From Caldifarciminota bacterium (lineage in GTDB: Bacteria; Hydrothermota; Tepidihabitantia; B3-TA06), in the NCBI GenBank assembly GCA_023128825.1, contig JAGMDF010000037.1:1-47921 (forward strand): 47,921 nt of DNA. Reading direction: 5' to 3'. The notes under the pieces were generated by a model. The model saw nothing but the letters and a program-made list of their open reading frames with translations, did no database searches and was not told where the DNA came from. Shown here piece after piece: positions 38,808 through 45,624 of this stretch (positions are counted from its first letter, which is position 1; the number at the start of each line of letters is the position of its first letter). Position numbers and translations under genes: made by a program.

Positions 38808-39350
38808 ATATCTAAAAGACTGAAAGCTCTTATTATTGTAGTGACAGTCGTTGTAATTTGTGCCGCAATCTTTCTCATTATCTATCAGCCTGGCCGCAGG
38901 TATGGTCCTCTTGAAGAAATACGTACATGGAAAAACCTCGTTCATCCAATAAGACCTGACTCTGAGGCTTCCGCTATAATTAAATTCTACTATGTGTCCA
39001 AAGATGTTGATGAGGAAAAGCTCAAGAGGCTGGCTTTAGAGAGGCTTGATGCTCTTCCGCATGAATACGGCTACGCTTCCGTGATTATCCTTTTCGACAG
39101 AGCATTGGCTAGAAAGGTCTCTTCAGCAAAGGAAAAAGGTTATATACTTACAGTAGGTGAGCCTGAGGCGGTGATTATATCCTTGACCCAATCAGGCGGA
39201 GGGGCGCTTACAGCAACAATGGATTCTCTTTGCTTGGCTAAAGATTTTTCTTCCGAAAAAGGAGAGTACGAATTTCAAGTGTTTCGGCATCAGGCGAAAA
39301 ATATCTGGCTGGCCTGGCGCTACAAACCGAAAAGCAACCCTGTGAATTAA
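38808..39350 (+). CDS. Hypothetical membrane-anchored protein, probable ATA start codon
   Basis: 180-residue protein I do not recognise. Read from ATA at 38808 it has an N-terminus (SKRLKALIIVVTVVVICAAI) typical of a signal anchor, followed by a globular domain of about 150 residues with no known motif. AGGAGGT at 38797-38803 sits at ideal distance from that ATA, and a good promoter lies just upstream. No ATG, GTG or TTG lies near this ribosome binding site; the first standard start, GTG 38841, is 37 bases past it and would cut the anchor in half. The 3' domain resembles an exported sensor or substrate-binding fold only vaguely. AT-richer than the neighbours. Confidence 0.6.
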   Translation: MSKRLKALIIVVTVVVICAAIFLIIYQPGRRYGPLEEIRTWKNLVHPIRPDSEASAIIKFYYVSKDVDEEKLKRLALERLDALPHEYGYASVIILFDRALARKVSSAKEKGYILTVGEPEAVIISLTQSGGGALTATMDSLCLAKDFSSEKGEYEFQVFRHQAKNIWLAWRYKPKSNPVN

Positions 39351-39450
39351 TCTGAGTGGATAGAGGGTATCCTCAACATACGTTGAGCCTGCGAAATCTG
39401 CGGATAGATTCCTACCTATTATTGATTTGCGCCCTTTGCAGCTTGCCTTC

Positions 39451-39480
39451 ATGCTCCTTTTTGCTAATGCAAAAAGATCG
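39451..39480 (+). repeat. Family C hairpin, copy 3
   Basis: ATGCTCC, stem TTTTTGC, loop TAAT, GCAAAAA, GATCG, followed by CTGGTCGCTTCGCTCC. It lies between two convergent genes. Confidence 0.82.
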
Positions 39481-39535
39481 CTGGTCGCTTCGCTCCATTC
39501 CCCTCCCTAGTGGAGGGGGACAAAGGAGGCGGGGA

Positions 39536-41023
39536 CTATTTATTATCAATCTGAGCTCGTTGTAACTTCCCGCTGTAGTCAATGTAGACGGTTTTCATCT
39601 CGGTAAAAATCTCGTACGCGGTCCAGCCGCCCTCGCGGTGTCCGTTGCCGGTTTCCTTGACCCCGCCGAAGGGCAGGTGGCACTCCGCGCCGATGGTCGG
39701 GCCGTTCACGTATGTTATGCCCGCCTCGATACGCTCGATCGCTCTCATCGCCGCGTTCACGTCCTGGGTGTAGATCGAAGAAGACAGCCCGTAAACCGTA
39801 CCGTTGAGAACCTCGATCGCCTCCTTAAGATCCTTGACCGTAATCACCGAAAGCACCGGCCCGAAGATCTCCTCCTGGGCGATGCGCATATTTGGTGTTA
39901 CCTGGTCGAATATCGTCGGCTCGTGGAAGAAGCCCTTATCGAAGTCGCCGCCAGTGAGGCGGTGGCCTCCGACGACTAACGCCGCACCTTCGTCAATTCC
40001 AATCTGGACATAAGACTCAACCGTCTTGAGCTGTGCCTCGGAGACCAGCGGGCCCATCTGGACCGATTCGTCCAGCCCGTTGCCGATCTTGATCTGTTTG
40101 GCTCTGTTTACCAGCTCGGCCAGGAACTCGTCGTGAACTCCCTCCTGGACAATGATCCTCGATGTCGCGGTGCAGCGCTGACCGGTGGTGCCGAACGCGC
40201 CCCATAAAGCGCCGTCCAGCGCAAGTTCCAGATTCGCGTCGTTCATCACGATCTGGCCGTTCTTGCCGCCAAGCTCTAGCGAACACCGCTTCAGGGTCTT
40301 GCCGGTGACCTCCGCAATCCGCTTGCCTACCTCCGACGAACCGGTAAAGCTTATCCCTTTGACGTCCGGGTGGTTGATGAGCCGCTCGCCAACCACTCCG
40401 CCTGTGCCGGTCACGTAGTTGATAACGCCCTTTGGGATGCCGGCTTCGTCCAGAATCTCCATCAGCTTTGCGGTGCAGGCCGGGGTGTAGGTGGCCGGTT
40501 TGATAACTATCGTATTACCGGTGGTTATGGCAGGAAACGTCTTCCAGGTGGGGATGGCCACCGGGAAGTTCCACGGGGTAATCAGCCCCCACACGCCCAT
40601 GGGTTGGTGGATAACGTAGCAAGCCTTCGAGCGCAGCTCCGATGGTACGGTTTGGCCGTGCATGTGGCGGCCTTCGCCTGCGGCGAAGTCGGCGGTGTCA
40701 ATGCCTTCCTGCACGTCGCCACGGGTTTCGGCAAGCACCTTGCCCATCTCGCGGGTCATGAGCTTCGCAATTTCCTCTTTGCGTTCGCGTAACTTATTGG
40801 CAACGCTATACATATAATCCGCGCGCTCCGGTGCTGGAGTATCTCGCCAGCCAGGATAGGCGGCCTGGGCGGCTGTAACTGCCGCATCTACGTCATCTTG
40901 TGAAGATAGCTGGAACGTGCCCACCAGGTCCGACGTATCTGCAGGGTTGCGATTCTCGAAAGTCTTATTTGACTTAGACTTACCCCACTTTCCTCCAATG
41001 AAGTTTAAGTACTCTTCGACCAT
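39536..41023 (-). CDS. NAD(P)-dependent aldehyde dehydrogenase
   Basis: 495-residue enzyme of the aldehyde dehydrogenase superfamily. [18 protein letters not shown] near residues 146-163, the catalytic Glu in [11 protein letters not shown] near 252-262, the catalytic Cys in [11 protein letters not shown] near 282-292, [10 protein letters not shown] near 383-392 and [16 protein letters not shown] near 453 are all present. The N-terminus ([10 protein letters not shown]) is close to semialdehyde dehydrogenases such as those for alpha-ketoglutarate or aminoadipate semialdehyde; the true substrate cannot be read. GGAGGCG decides the start at ATG 41023. Single gene with its own promoter. Confidence 0.92.
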   Translation of the reverse strand: MVEEYLNFIGGKWGKSKSNKTFENRNPADTSDLVGTFQLSSQDDVDAAVTAAQAAYPGWRDTPAPERADYMYSVANKLRERKEEIAKLMTREMGKVLAETRGDVQEGIDTADFAAGEGRHMHGQTVPSELRSKACYVIHQPMGVWGLITPWNFPVAIPTWKTFPAITTGNTIVIKPATYTPACTAKLMEILDEAGIPKGVINYVTGTGGVVGERLINHPDVKGISFTGSSEVGKRIAEVTGKTLKRCSLELGGKNGQIVMNDANLELALDGALWGAFGTTGQRCTATSRIIVQEGVHDEFLAELVNRAKQIKIGNGLDESVQMGPLVSEAQLKTVESYVQIGIDEGAALVVGGHRLTGGDFDKGFFHEPTIFDQVTPNMRIAQEEIFGPVLSVITVKDLKEAIEVLNGTVYGLSSSIYTQDVNAAMRAIERIEAGITYVNGPTIGAECHLPFGGVKETGNGHREGGWTAYEIFTEMKTVYIDYSGKLQRAQIDNK

Positions 41024-41045
41024 TTTCGCCTCCAATTTTTAGCCT

Positions 41046-41074
41046 ATTCTATGCCGAAAAGGGGCAAAAGTCAA
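41046..41074 (-). promoter_or_regulatory. Promoter of the aldehyde dehydrogenase gene
   Basis: Minus strand: TTGACT at 41074-41069, 17-bp spacer, TAGAAT at 41051-41046; a short leader with GGAGGCG precedes ATG 41023. Confidence 0.72.
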
Positions 41075-41126
41075 CCCGTAACACTCAAAAAAAGCTGGAC
41101 AAAAGGTGGTCAAAAGGTGGACAATA

Positions 41127-41300
41127 GCGCGACTGCGTCGCAATTGCAAATATCAAAATGCAAAATGCAAATTTCAAAATGAATCGGCTGAGAGCGGACG
41201 TCCGGGGTGAAAAAAGTTGGACAGGGGTTTTTATCTATCCGTAGATTCCGCAGACGGCAGGGGCGCGGCTGCGTCGCAATTGCAAATATCAAAATGCAAA
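41127..41300 (+). repeat. Family F direct repeats, copies 1 and 2
   Basis: GCGCG(A/G)CTGCGTCGC followed by AATTGCAAATATCAAAATGC at 41127-41164 and again at 41263-41300. The GCGAC-TGC-GTCGC core can form a hairpin. Shorter or diverged copies are at 41438-41453 and 41934-41990. Confidence 0.85.
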
Positions 41301-41314
41301 GTGCAAAATGTAGA

Positions 41315-41409
41315 ATTGCTCCTTTTGTGCTGTCGCACAAAAGATCGCAAGAGATTACTCCGCAAGCGTCGTCCTTCGGAGCTTCGTCGCTACGCTCCTC
41401 GCAACGACA
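41315..41409 (+). repeat. Family C repeat, long copy 4
   Basis: GAATTGCTCC, stem TTTTGTGC, loop, GCACAAAA, GATCGCAAGAG, then the 3' module with GCAAGCGTCGTCCTTCGG, AGCTTCGTCGC and CTCGCAACGACA. Identical to the copy at 43690-43808 from GATCGCAAGAG onward. Confidence 0.88.
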
Positions 41410-41525
41410 AACTGGCGGCATACGGCTAACGGCAGGGGCGCGACTGCGTCGCCATTTACTCCGCAAGCGTCGTCCTTCGGTCAAAATGGAAATTTACCGG
41501 TACTACCGTCGTGGGGTATTTATTC

Positions 41526-41563
41526 GGGGTCCCCGCGACTTCGTGAAGCGAAGGCGTGGGGTG
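41526..41563 (+). repeat. Family E hairpin, copy 3
   Basis: GGGGTCCCCGCGACTTCG, TGAAG, CGAAGGCGTGGGGTG. It lies directly after the stop of the minus-strand gene at 41566. Confidence 0.75.
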
Positions 41564-41565
41564 GT

Positions 41566-41895
41566 TTAAAGCATCAGCAGGATAACGGTTAGGCAGGCGG
41601 CGGCAAGCAGGGGCGAGGCTACGGTCCAGAACACCAGCGGCGGCTTGTCCTGGCACAGGGTGTCGCAGCGTCTGGAGGACGCATGCGTGTTACGGGTGTT
41701 GCGGGTGTTACGGGTGTTATGTCCTTGCGACCGGAGCGCAAGCTCCGAGTAATAGTGAAAATGCCCCGTAGGGGTACGGGTGTTACGGGTGTCGGGCTCG
41801 CGGCTGGCCAGCTTTCTAACGGCGGTGATAAATCGCATTGCCGCAAGAATCGCAACCGCGCCCGCGATGAGTATTATAAGCACCGTTTCAAGCAT
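41566..41895 (-). CDS. Small two-helix membrane protein with a repeat-coded middle
   Basis: 109 residues, not recognised. Helix 1 near residues 3-26 (VLIILIAGAVAILAAM) and helix 2 near 86-108 (LVFWTVASPLLAAACLTVIL) flank a polar middle containing RNTRNTRNT, coded by a 9-bp tandem repeat. One pair of cysteines, CDTLC, lies near residues 77-81. A near-consensus leaderless-type promoter nine bases before the ATG argues that this is a real gene and not a chance frame. The middle part may be a recent repeat insertion into a shorter protein. Function unknown. Confidence 0.5.
   Translation of the reverse strand: MLETVLIILIAGAVAILAAMRFITAVRKLASREPDTRNTRTPTGHFHYYSELALRSQGHNTRNTRNTRNTHASSRRCDTLCQDKPPLVFWTVASPLLAAACLTVILLML
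41687..41720. repeat. 9-bp tandem repeat inside the small membrane protein gene
   Basis: GTGTTACGG, GTGTTGCGG, GTGTTACGG and a partial fourth unit; another unit lies at 41780-41788. Being a multiple of three, copy-number change keeps the reading frame. Similar CCCGTAACAC strings occur near 33920-33950, 34296 and 41080. Confidence 0.85.
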
Positions 41896-41904
41896 GTAGT
41901 TGTC

Positions 41905-41932
41905 ATTATAACCAGATAGGGGAGAGAGTCAA
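41905..41932 (-). promoter_or_regulatory. Leaderless-type promoter of the two-helix membrane protein gene
   Basis: Minus strand: TTGACT at 41932-41927, 16-bp spacer, TATAAT at 41910-41905, nine bases before ATG 41895. Confidence 0.75.
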
Positions 41933-42051
41933 GGGCGCGACTGCGTCGCCAATGCAAAAGTCAAATATCAAATTGCAAAATGGAGCGGCTCACGGCTGAC
42001 GGCTAATAGCTCACGGCGGATGTCTGGGGTAAAAGGATGGGGGAGAGTCAG

Positions 42052-42088
42052 GGAAAGGAAAAGCGGGTCGGTATCTGATCGACCCGCT
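42052..42088 (-). terminator. Rho-independent terminator of the Ntn-hydrolase-like operon
   Basis: Stem AGCGGGTCG/CGACCCGCT (42080-42088 with 42062-42070), nine-base loop, followed on the minus strand by TTTTCCTTT. It lies 20 bp after the stop of the 58-codon gene. Confidence 0.85.
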
Positions 42089-42107
42089 ACACATTATTTT
42101 GGGTAGA

Positions 42108-42284
42108 TTATTCTTGTGGCAACAATTCTTTGTGCTTTTCTAAAGATTCTGTTGCCAATTTGGTAGCAAATTCCTTGGGGTCACACTCCATTATTGATTC
42201 TTTGCTCGAGGTATTTGGGAAGAATACCCTTTTATACTCTTCAAAGGAAGAGTATTCTCGATTACCTCGTTTACCCTTATTCAT
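42108..42284 (-). CDS. Small acidic/basic hypothetical protein, 58 residues
   Basis: Unrecognised 58-residue protein beginning MNKGKRGNREYSSFEEYKRV and ending KHKELLPQE. An AGGAGG about seven bases before the ATG, an 8-bp overlap with the upstream Ntn-hydrolase-like gene and a strong terminator just downstream all mark it as a real second gene of that operon. Mostly polar and helical, no membrane helix. Plausibly a partner or regulator of the larger protein. Confidence 0.7.
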   Translation of the reverse strand: MNKGKRGNREYSSFEEYKRVFFPNTSSKESIMECDPKEFATKLATESLEKHKELLPQE

Positions 42285-43602
42285 TTTTTCCTCCTAGGAT
42301 TTGAGGTTCTCGAAAGTAATTAGCGAAGAAATGATGGTTTAACTCTGGCTTAAAGTAATGTTTCCTCTTTATCCAGATAAAACCATCTCCCTTCGAAATC
42401 ACAGCTACGTCAATGGGCTCTCCTACAGTTTCACTCTCAAGAGAGACTTTAAGTTTGAAACACGTCAGATTCACTAGGGTTTCCGCCATAGTTGCCAATT
42501 CATCCTTTGGAAGATTAGCGACAGCTTTTAATATAGAACTTACATTGTTTATTTTCCTGAATTCAGTTGCCTTTTTAAAGAAATCTTCGAGGAGAGCTTG
42601 ACTCATCTTTTGTAATCCAGAGATGAATGTTTTTTTATGCCCTGCGCTTCGCCAATGGATTTTACCCGCTATAATTTCTGGATATTTATTGAATAGATTG
42701 ACCAAATAAGTCGCAAGCCATTGATGGTAACGAGGATCAATCCCTTCCATAAAGGTCTGAACCATCTCAGTTTGTGCAAAAGAGAAAACTAGAGCATTGT
42801 TATCTGGACTTATCTTATCGGTTCGTTTTTCATCTCTTTTGTATTTTAGTTGATTGTCAACGGCAAACTCAAGAATAAAAGAAGCCACCGATGGAAAGAC
42901 TTCATTTTCTCCAAAACCAGCGATAACAACTCCAGAGATGGGAGTAATGAAAATTTTATGGATGTCTTTAAATATTATACCGATACATGAATCCATTAAG
43001 GCTTTAGAAATAGCTGGCGAAACAGGTAATTTCTCAAAAACTTGATTCGCAACATCTTTAATGATTTTTTGATATCTCTTTAGGATTTGCTCAGCAGCAG
43101 TTTTGGATAGATGGCGATTTGCTTCGCAGTTAATTATCTTTTCGTAGTGTTCAGTTATTACTTCGTTTGCAATAGCGGCAACCTCGTCATCATTTATTTC
43201 CCCCTCCGTTTTAAAAACATTTTTTACTTTTTTATCAATCTCATCTCTAAGGTAAACGAAATAGCCACGAATATGGCTTATGAAACTAGCTATACGGGTT
43301 TCAGGGAAAAGGCAAGATTCTTGTTTGAGGAAGGCTAAAAAGTGCTCTGCGTAATCTTCTAATTTTGGGAATTTACGCTTATCCAAATGGTTTCTGTAGA
43401 TCTTAATTATAGACTCCCAGGGGATTCCCATAAACTCAGCGTTCGCATATACCATTATTCCTACAGGGTGGTATTTGGAAAGAGAGAAGAGCTTATTGGC
43501 GGTATTGTAAATCTTTTCTCCCCTCTGAGTAGGGGTTGTTACAGCACTATCTGCGGCAAGAGCAGCGGCATGTTTGTTAAGTACGGCAATTTCAGCTGTC
43601 AT
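42277..43602 (-). CDS. Proteasome/HslV-like Ntn-hydrolase-fold protein, uncharacterised, 441 residues
   Basis: The N-terminus reads MTAEIAVLNKHAAALAADSA. After removal of Met the first residue is Thr, and Asp is exactly residue 17, as in proteasome beta subunits and HslV (Thr1, Asp17). EKIYNTANKLF gives Lys29 and Lys36 near the place of proteasomal Lys33, and KYHPVGIMVYANAEF follows like the next strand pair. Unlike HslV (~175 residues) it has a long, mostly helical remainder with a second strand-rich stretch near 215-240 (SGVVIAGFGENEVFPSV). No ATPase partner is in the window. It has its own promoter and a ~50-base leader, is AT-richer than its neighbours, and is cotranscribed with the 58-codon gene. 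Confidence 0.62.
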   Translation of the reverse strand: MTAEIAVLNKHAAALAADSAVTTPTQRGEKIYNTANKLFSLSKYHPVGIMVYANAEFMGIPWESIIKIYRNHLDKRKFPKLEDYAEHFLAFLKQESCLFPETRIASFISHIRGYFVYLRDEIDKKVKNVFKTEGEINDDEVAAIANEVITEHYEKIINCEANRHLSKTAAEQILKRYQKIIKDVANQVFEKLPVSPAISKALMDSCIGIIFKDIHKIFITPISGVVIAGFGENEVFPSVASFILEFAVDNQLKYKRDEKRTDKISPDNNALVFSFAQTEMVQTFMEGIDPRYHQWLATYLVNLFNKYPEIIAGKIHWRSAGHKKTFISGLQKMSQALLEDFFKKATEFRKINNVSSILKAVANLPKDELATMAETLVNLTCFKLKVSLESETVGEPIDVAVISKGDGFIWIKRKHYFKPELNHHFFANYFREPQILGGKNE

Positions 43603-43655
43603 AAGTTTTCCTCACGGAAATAACTTTGGCACCAGAAGCGTAGACCCACACTTGA

Positions 43656-43683
43656 ATTATAGTAAATTATTGCCTTTTGTCAA
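43656..43683 (-). promoter_or_regulatory. Promoter of the Ntn-hydrolase-like operon
   Basis: Minus strand: TTGACA at 43683-43678, 16-bp spacer, TATAAT at 43661-43656. It leaves a leader of about 45-50 bases before ATG 43602. Confidence 0.85.
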
Positions 43684-43689
43684 CCCCTA

Positions 43690-43808
43690 GCCCCGTCATA
43701 TCTCCAAACGTTTAATGCTCCTTTTCTTCTGGCGAAGAAAAGATCGCAAGAGATTACTCCGCAAGCGTCGTCCTTCGGAGCTTCGTCGCTACGCTCCTCG
43801 CAACGACA
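43690..43808 (+). repeat. Family C repeat, long copy 5
   Basis: CCCCGTCATATCTCC...TTTAATGCTCC, stem TTTTCTTC, loop, GAAGAAAA, GATCGCAAGAG and the 3' module as at 41315-41409. The 5' part (GTCATATCTCC) is shared with the copy at 47830. Confidence 0.9.
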
Positions 43809-43829
43809 GGCTAGGTGGCCTACGGATGC

Positions 43830-43857
43830 TTGACAAGAAGTAGAATAGGAGTAAAGT
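43830..43857 (+). promoter_or_regulatory. Promoter of the exported TldD-like pair
   Basis: TTGACA at 43830-43835, 16-bp spacer, TAAAGT at 43852-43857; AAGGAGGC follows just before ATG 43883. The -10 box is weak. Confidence 0.55.
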
Positions 43858-43882
43858 TATACATCCATAAAAGGAGGCGATA

Positions 43883-45613
43883 ATGAGAGCGAAGATATTG
43901 CTCGTCATAGCACTTCCAGGGTTTGCAACGCTCTGGGCCGGGGCCAATCCAATCCTTTCTACAATGCAGGCCGAGCTTGACCGCTCGATGGAAAAACTCC
44001 AGCTTGAAGGCGAGAAGCCGCCCTACTTCATAAGCTACCTTCTGGTAGACCGCGAGGAGTTTTCAACCAGGGCCAGCCTGGGCGCGCTAATGGATGCAGA
44101 CGATGAGCATTACCGGTTCCTGAACGTTCAGGTGCGCGTGGGCGATTACACCTTCGACAACATACCTGCGCCTGAGGATGTTTACAGCTACGATGAGGAT
44201 AAGCAGAAGCAGGATGAGGAGTACGCCAAGGTGCCTGTGCCATTGACCGATGAGGCTGATCTTTTGAGACATGCCCTGTGGCTTGCGACCGATATGCGGT
44301 ACAAGTGGGCGCTCAAGCAGTACGCGGATAAGGAAGGGCAACGTGCGCGAGAGGTAGTAGAGGAACGATCAGACGACTTCTCCCGTTCCGAGCCGGTTAC
44401 CTATATCGGTGATAAGGCAAGCTACAGCATCGAGAAAGCGAAATGGGAAGAGAAGGTGAAGGAGTATTCGGCACTGTTCAAGGAATATCCTGAGATATTG
44501 GAGTCCAGAGTCTCGTTTTCTGTCGAGGCGCGCAACGACTACTTTGCTTCCAGTGAAGGTTCTCAGATACAGCATGGTAAGGTTTCCTACTGGCTTCTCA
44601 TCAGCGCCTCGACCAAGTCGCCTGACGGGATGTGGGTTAGAAGCTTCCGGAATTTCTTCGGCTGGGCAGAGGAAGACCTGCCGTCAGAGGAGGTAGTGGG
44701 AGGTGAGATCGAGGCCCTGATAGGGGAGGTCATTGCCCTGCGTGACGCGCCGGTGATGGAGGCCTACGTCGGCCCTGCCCTGATCCAGGGCCAGGCAGCA
44801 GGTGTGTTCATCCACGAGACCTATGGGCACCGCATGGAGTCGCACCGGCTTGAGTCCAAGGTCTACGGCGAGACCTTCAAGGACAAGATGGGCACCAGGA
44901 TAATGCCCGGATACATCTTTCTTTATGACGACCCTACCATCAAGGAATACCAGGGGATGCCTTTGGACGGCTACTACCTGTACGATGACGAGGGGATTGC
45001 CGCAAGGCGCACCGAACTGGTAAAGGACGGAATTCTGGTAAATTTTCTGTGTTCCCGAAGGCCGATAAAAGGGTTTCCTGAATCCAACGGCCATGGCCGG
45101 GCGATGATGCAGTCGGTGGGTTACGGCGACGTCCCGGTCGCAAGACAGGGGAATCTGATACTGGAGACCTCAAAACCCACGCCCTTCCCGAAATTAAAAA
45201 AGCTTCTCCTGAAGGAATGCCGAAAGCAGAACAAACCCTACGGACTGATCTTTGTGCGGTCAGAGGGCGGCGGGACTATTACCAGCCGCTCTTACATGGC
45301 GTCTTACCAGTCCAATCCTCTTCTGGTTTACAGGGTTGATGCCAGAACAGGTCAACAGGAGCTGGTTCGGGGGGTGAAGTTCGGTGGGACCCCGCTGGTC
45401 AGTTTGGAAAAGATAGCGGCGACCGGTGATGATCCTCGTGTATTCAACGGTTTCTGCGGCGCCGAATCCGGGTTTATTCCGGTTGCCCTGGTATCACCCA
45501 GTATATTGCTGTCCGAGATCGAGATCGCCAAGGAGCCTGCTGGTAACCAGAAACCACCCATCCTTCCACCTCCCTTTGGTGAGGAAAACGGGAACCAATC
45601 ACCTGAAATGTGA
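43883..45613 (+). CDS. Exported TldD/PmbA-family metallopeptidase with intact metal motif
   Basis: 576-residue protein of the TldD/PmbA modulator-of-gyrase family. The first ~20 residues (AKILLVIALPGFATLWAGA) form a signal peptide, so it is predicted to be periplasmic, unlike classical TldD. NPILSTMQAELDRSMEKL opens the mature part. The zinc-binding HETYGH (HExxxH) is at residues 311-316, followed by LYDDPTIKEYQGMPLDGYYL and SNGHGRAMMQS, the family's core. Expected to degrade unfolded peptides in a heterodimer with the next gene product, which overlaps it by a few bases upstream of its start. AAGGAGGC sets the start. Confidence 0.85.
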   Translation: MRAKILLVIALPGFATLWAGANPILSTMQAELDRSMEKLQLEGEKPPYFISYLLVDREEFSTRASLGALMDADDEHYRFLNVQVRVGDYTFDNIPAPEDVYSYDEDKQKQDEEYAKVPVPLTDEADLLRHALWLATDMRYKWALKQYADKEGQRAREVVEERSDDFSRSEPVTYIGDKASYSIEKAKWEEKVKEYSALFKEYPEILESRVSFSVEARNDYFASSEGSQIQHGKVSYWLLISASTKSPDGMWVRSFRNFFGWAEEDLPSEEVVGGEIEALIGEVIALRDAPVMEAYVGPALIQGQAAGVFIHETYGHRMESHRLESKVYGETFKDKMGTRIMPGYIFLYDDPTIKEYQGMPLDGYYLYDDEGIAARRTELVKDGILVNFLCSRRPIKGFPESNGHGRAMMQSVGYGDVPVARQGNLILETSKPTPFPKLKKLLLKECRKQNKPYGLIFVRSEGGGTITSRSYMASYQSNPLLVYRVDARTGQQELVRGVKFGGTPLVSLEKIAATGDDPRVFNGFCGAESGFIPVALVSPSILLSEIEIAKEPAGNQKPPILPPPFGEENGNQSPEM

Positions 45614-45624
45614 AGGAGGAGAAA

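Larger units (their letters stand above)
41075..41565. other. Repeat-rich spacer
   Basis: No credible gene. It contains three family F units (about 41127-41164, 41263-41300 and 41438-41453), a family C copy (41315-41409), a partial family C 3' module (about 41457-41480) and a family E hairpin (41526-41563). Open frames on the + strand here simply cross these repeats. Confidence 0.75.

Noticed and set aside
41207-41569. 120-codon frame on the + strand
   Set aside because: It crosses family F, C and E repeats; the translation is basic and repetitive, as expected for non-coding repeat sequence.
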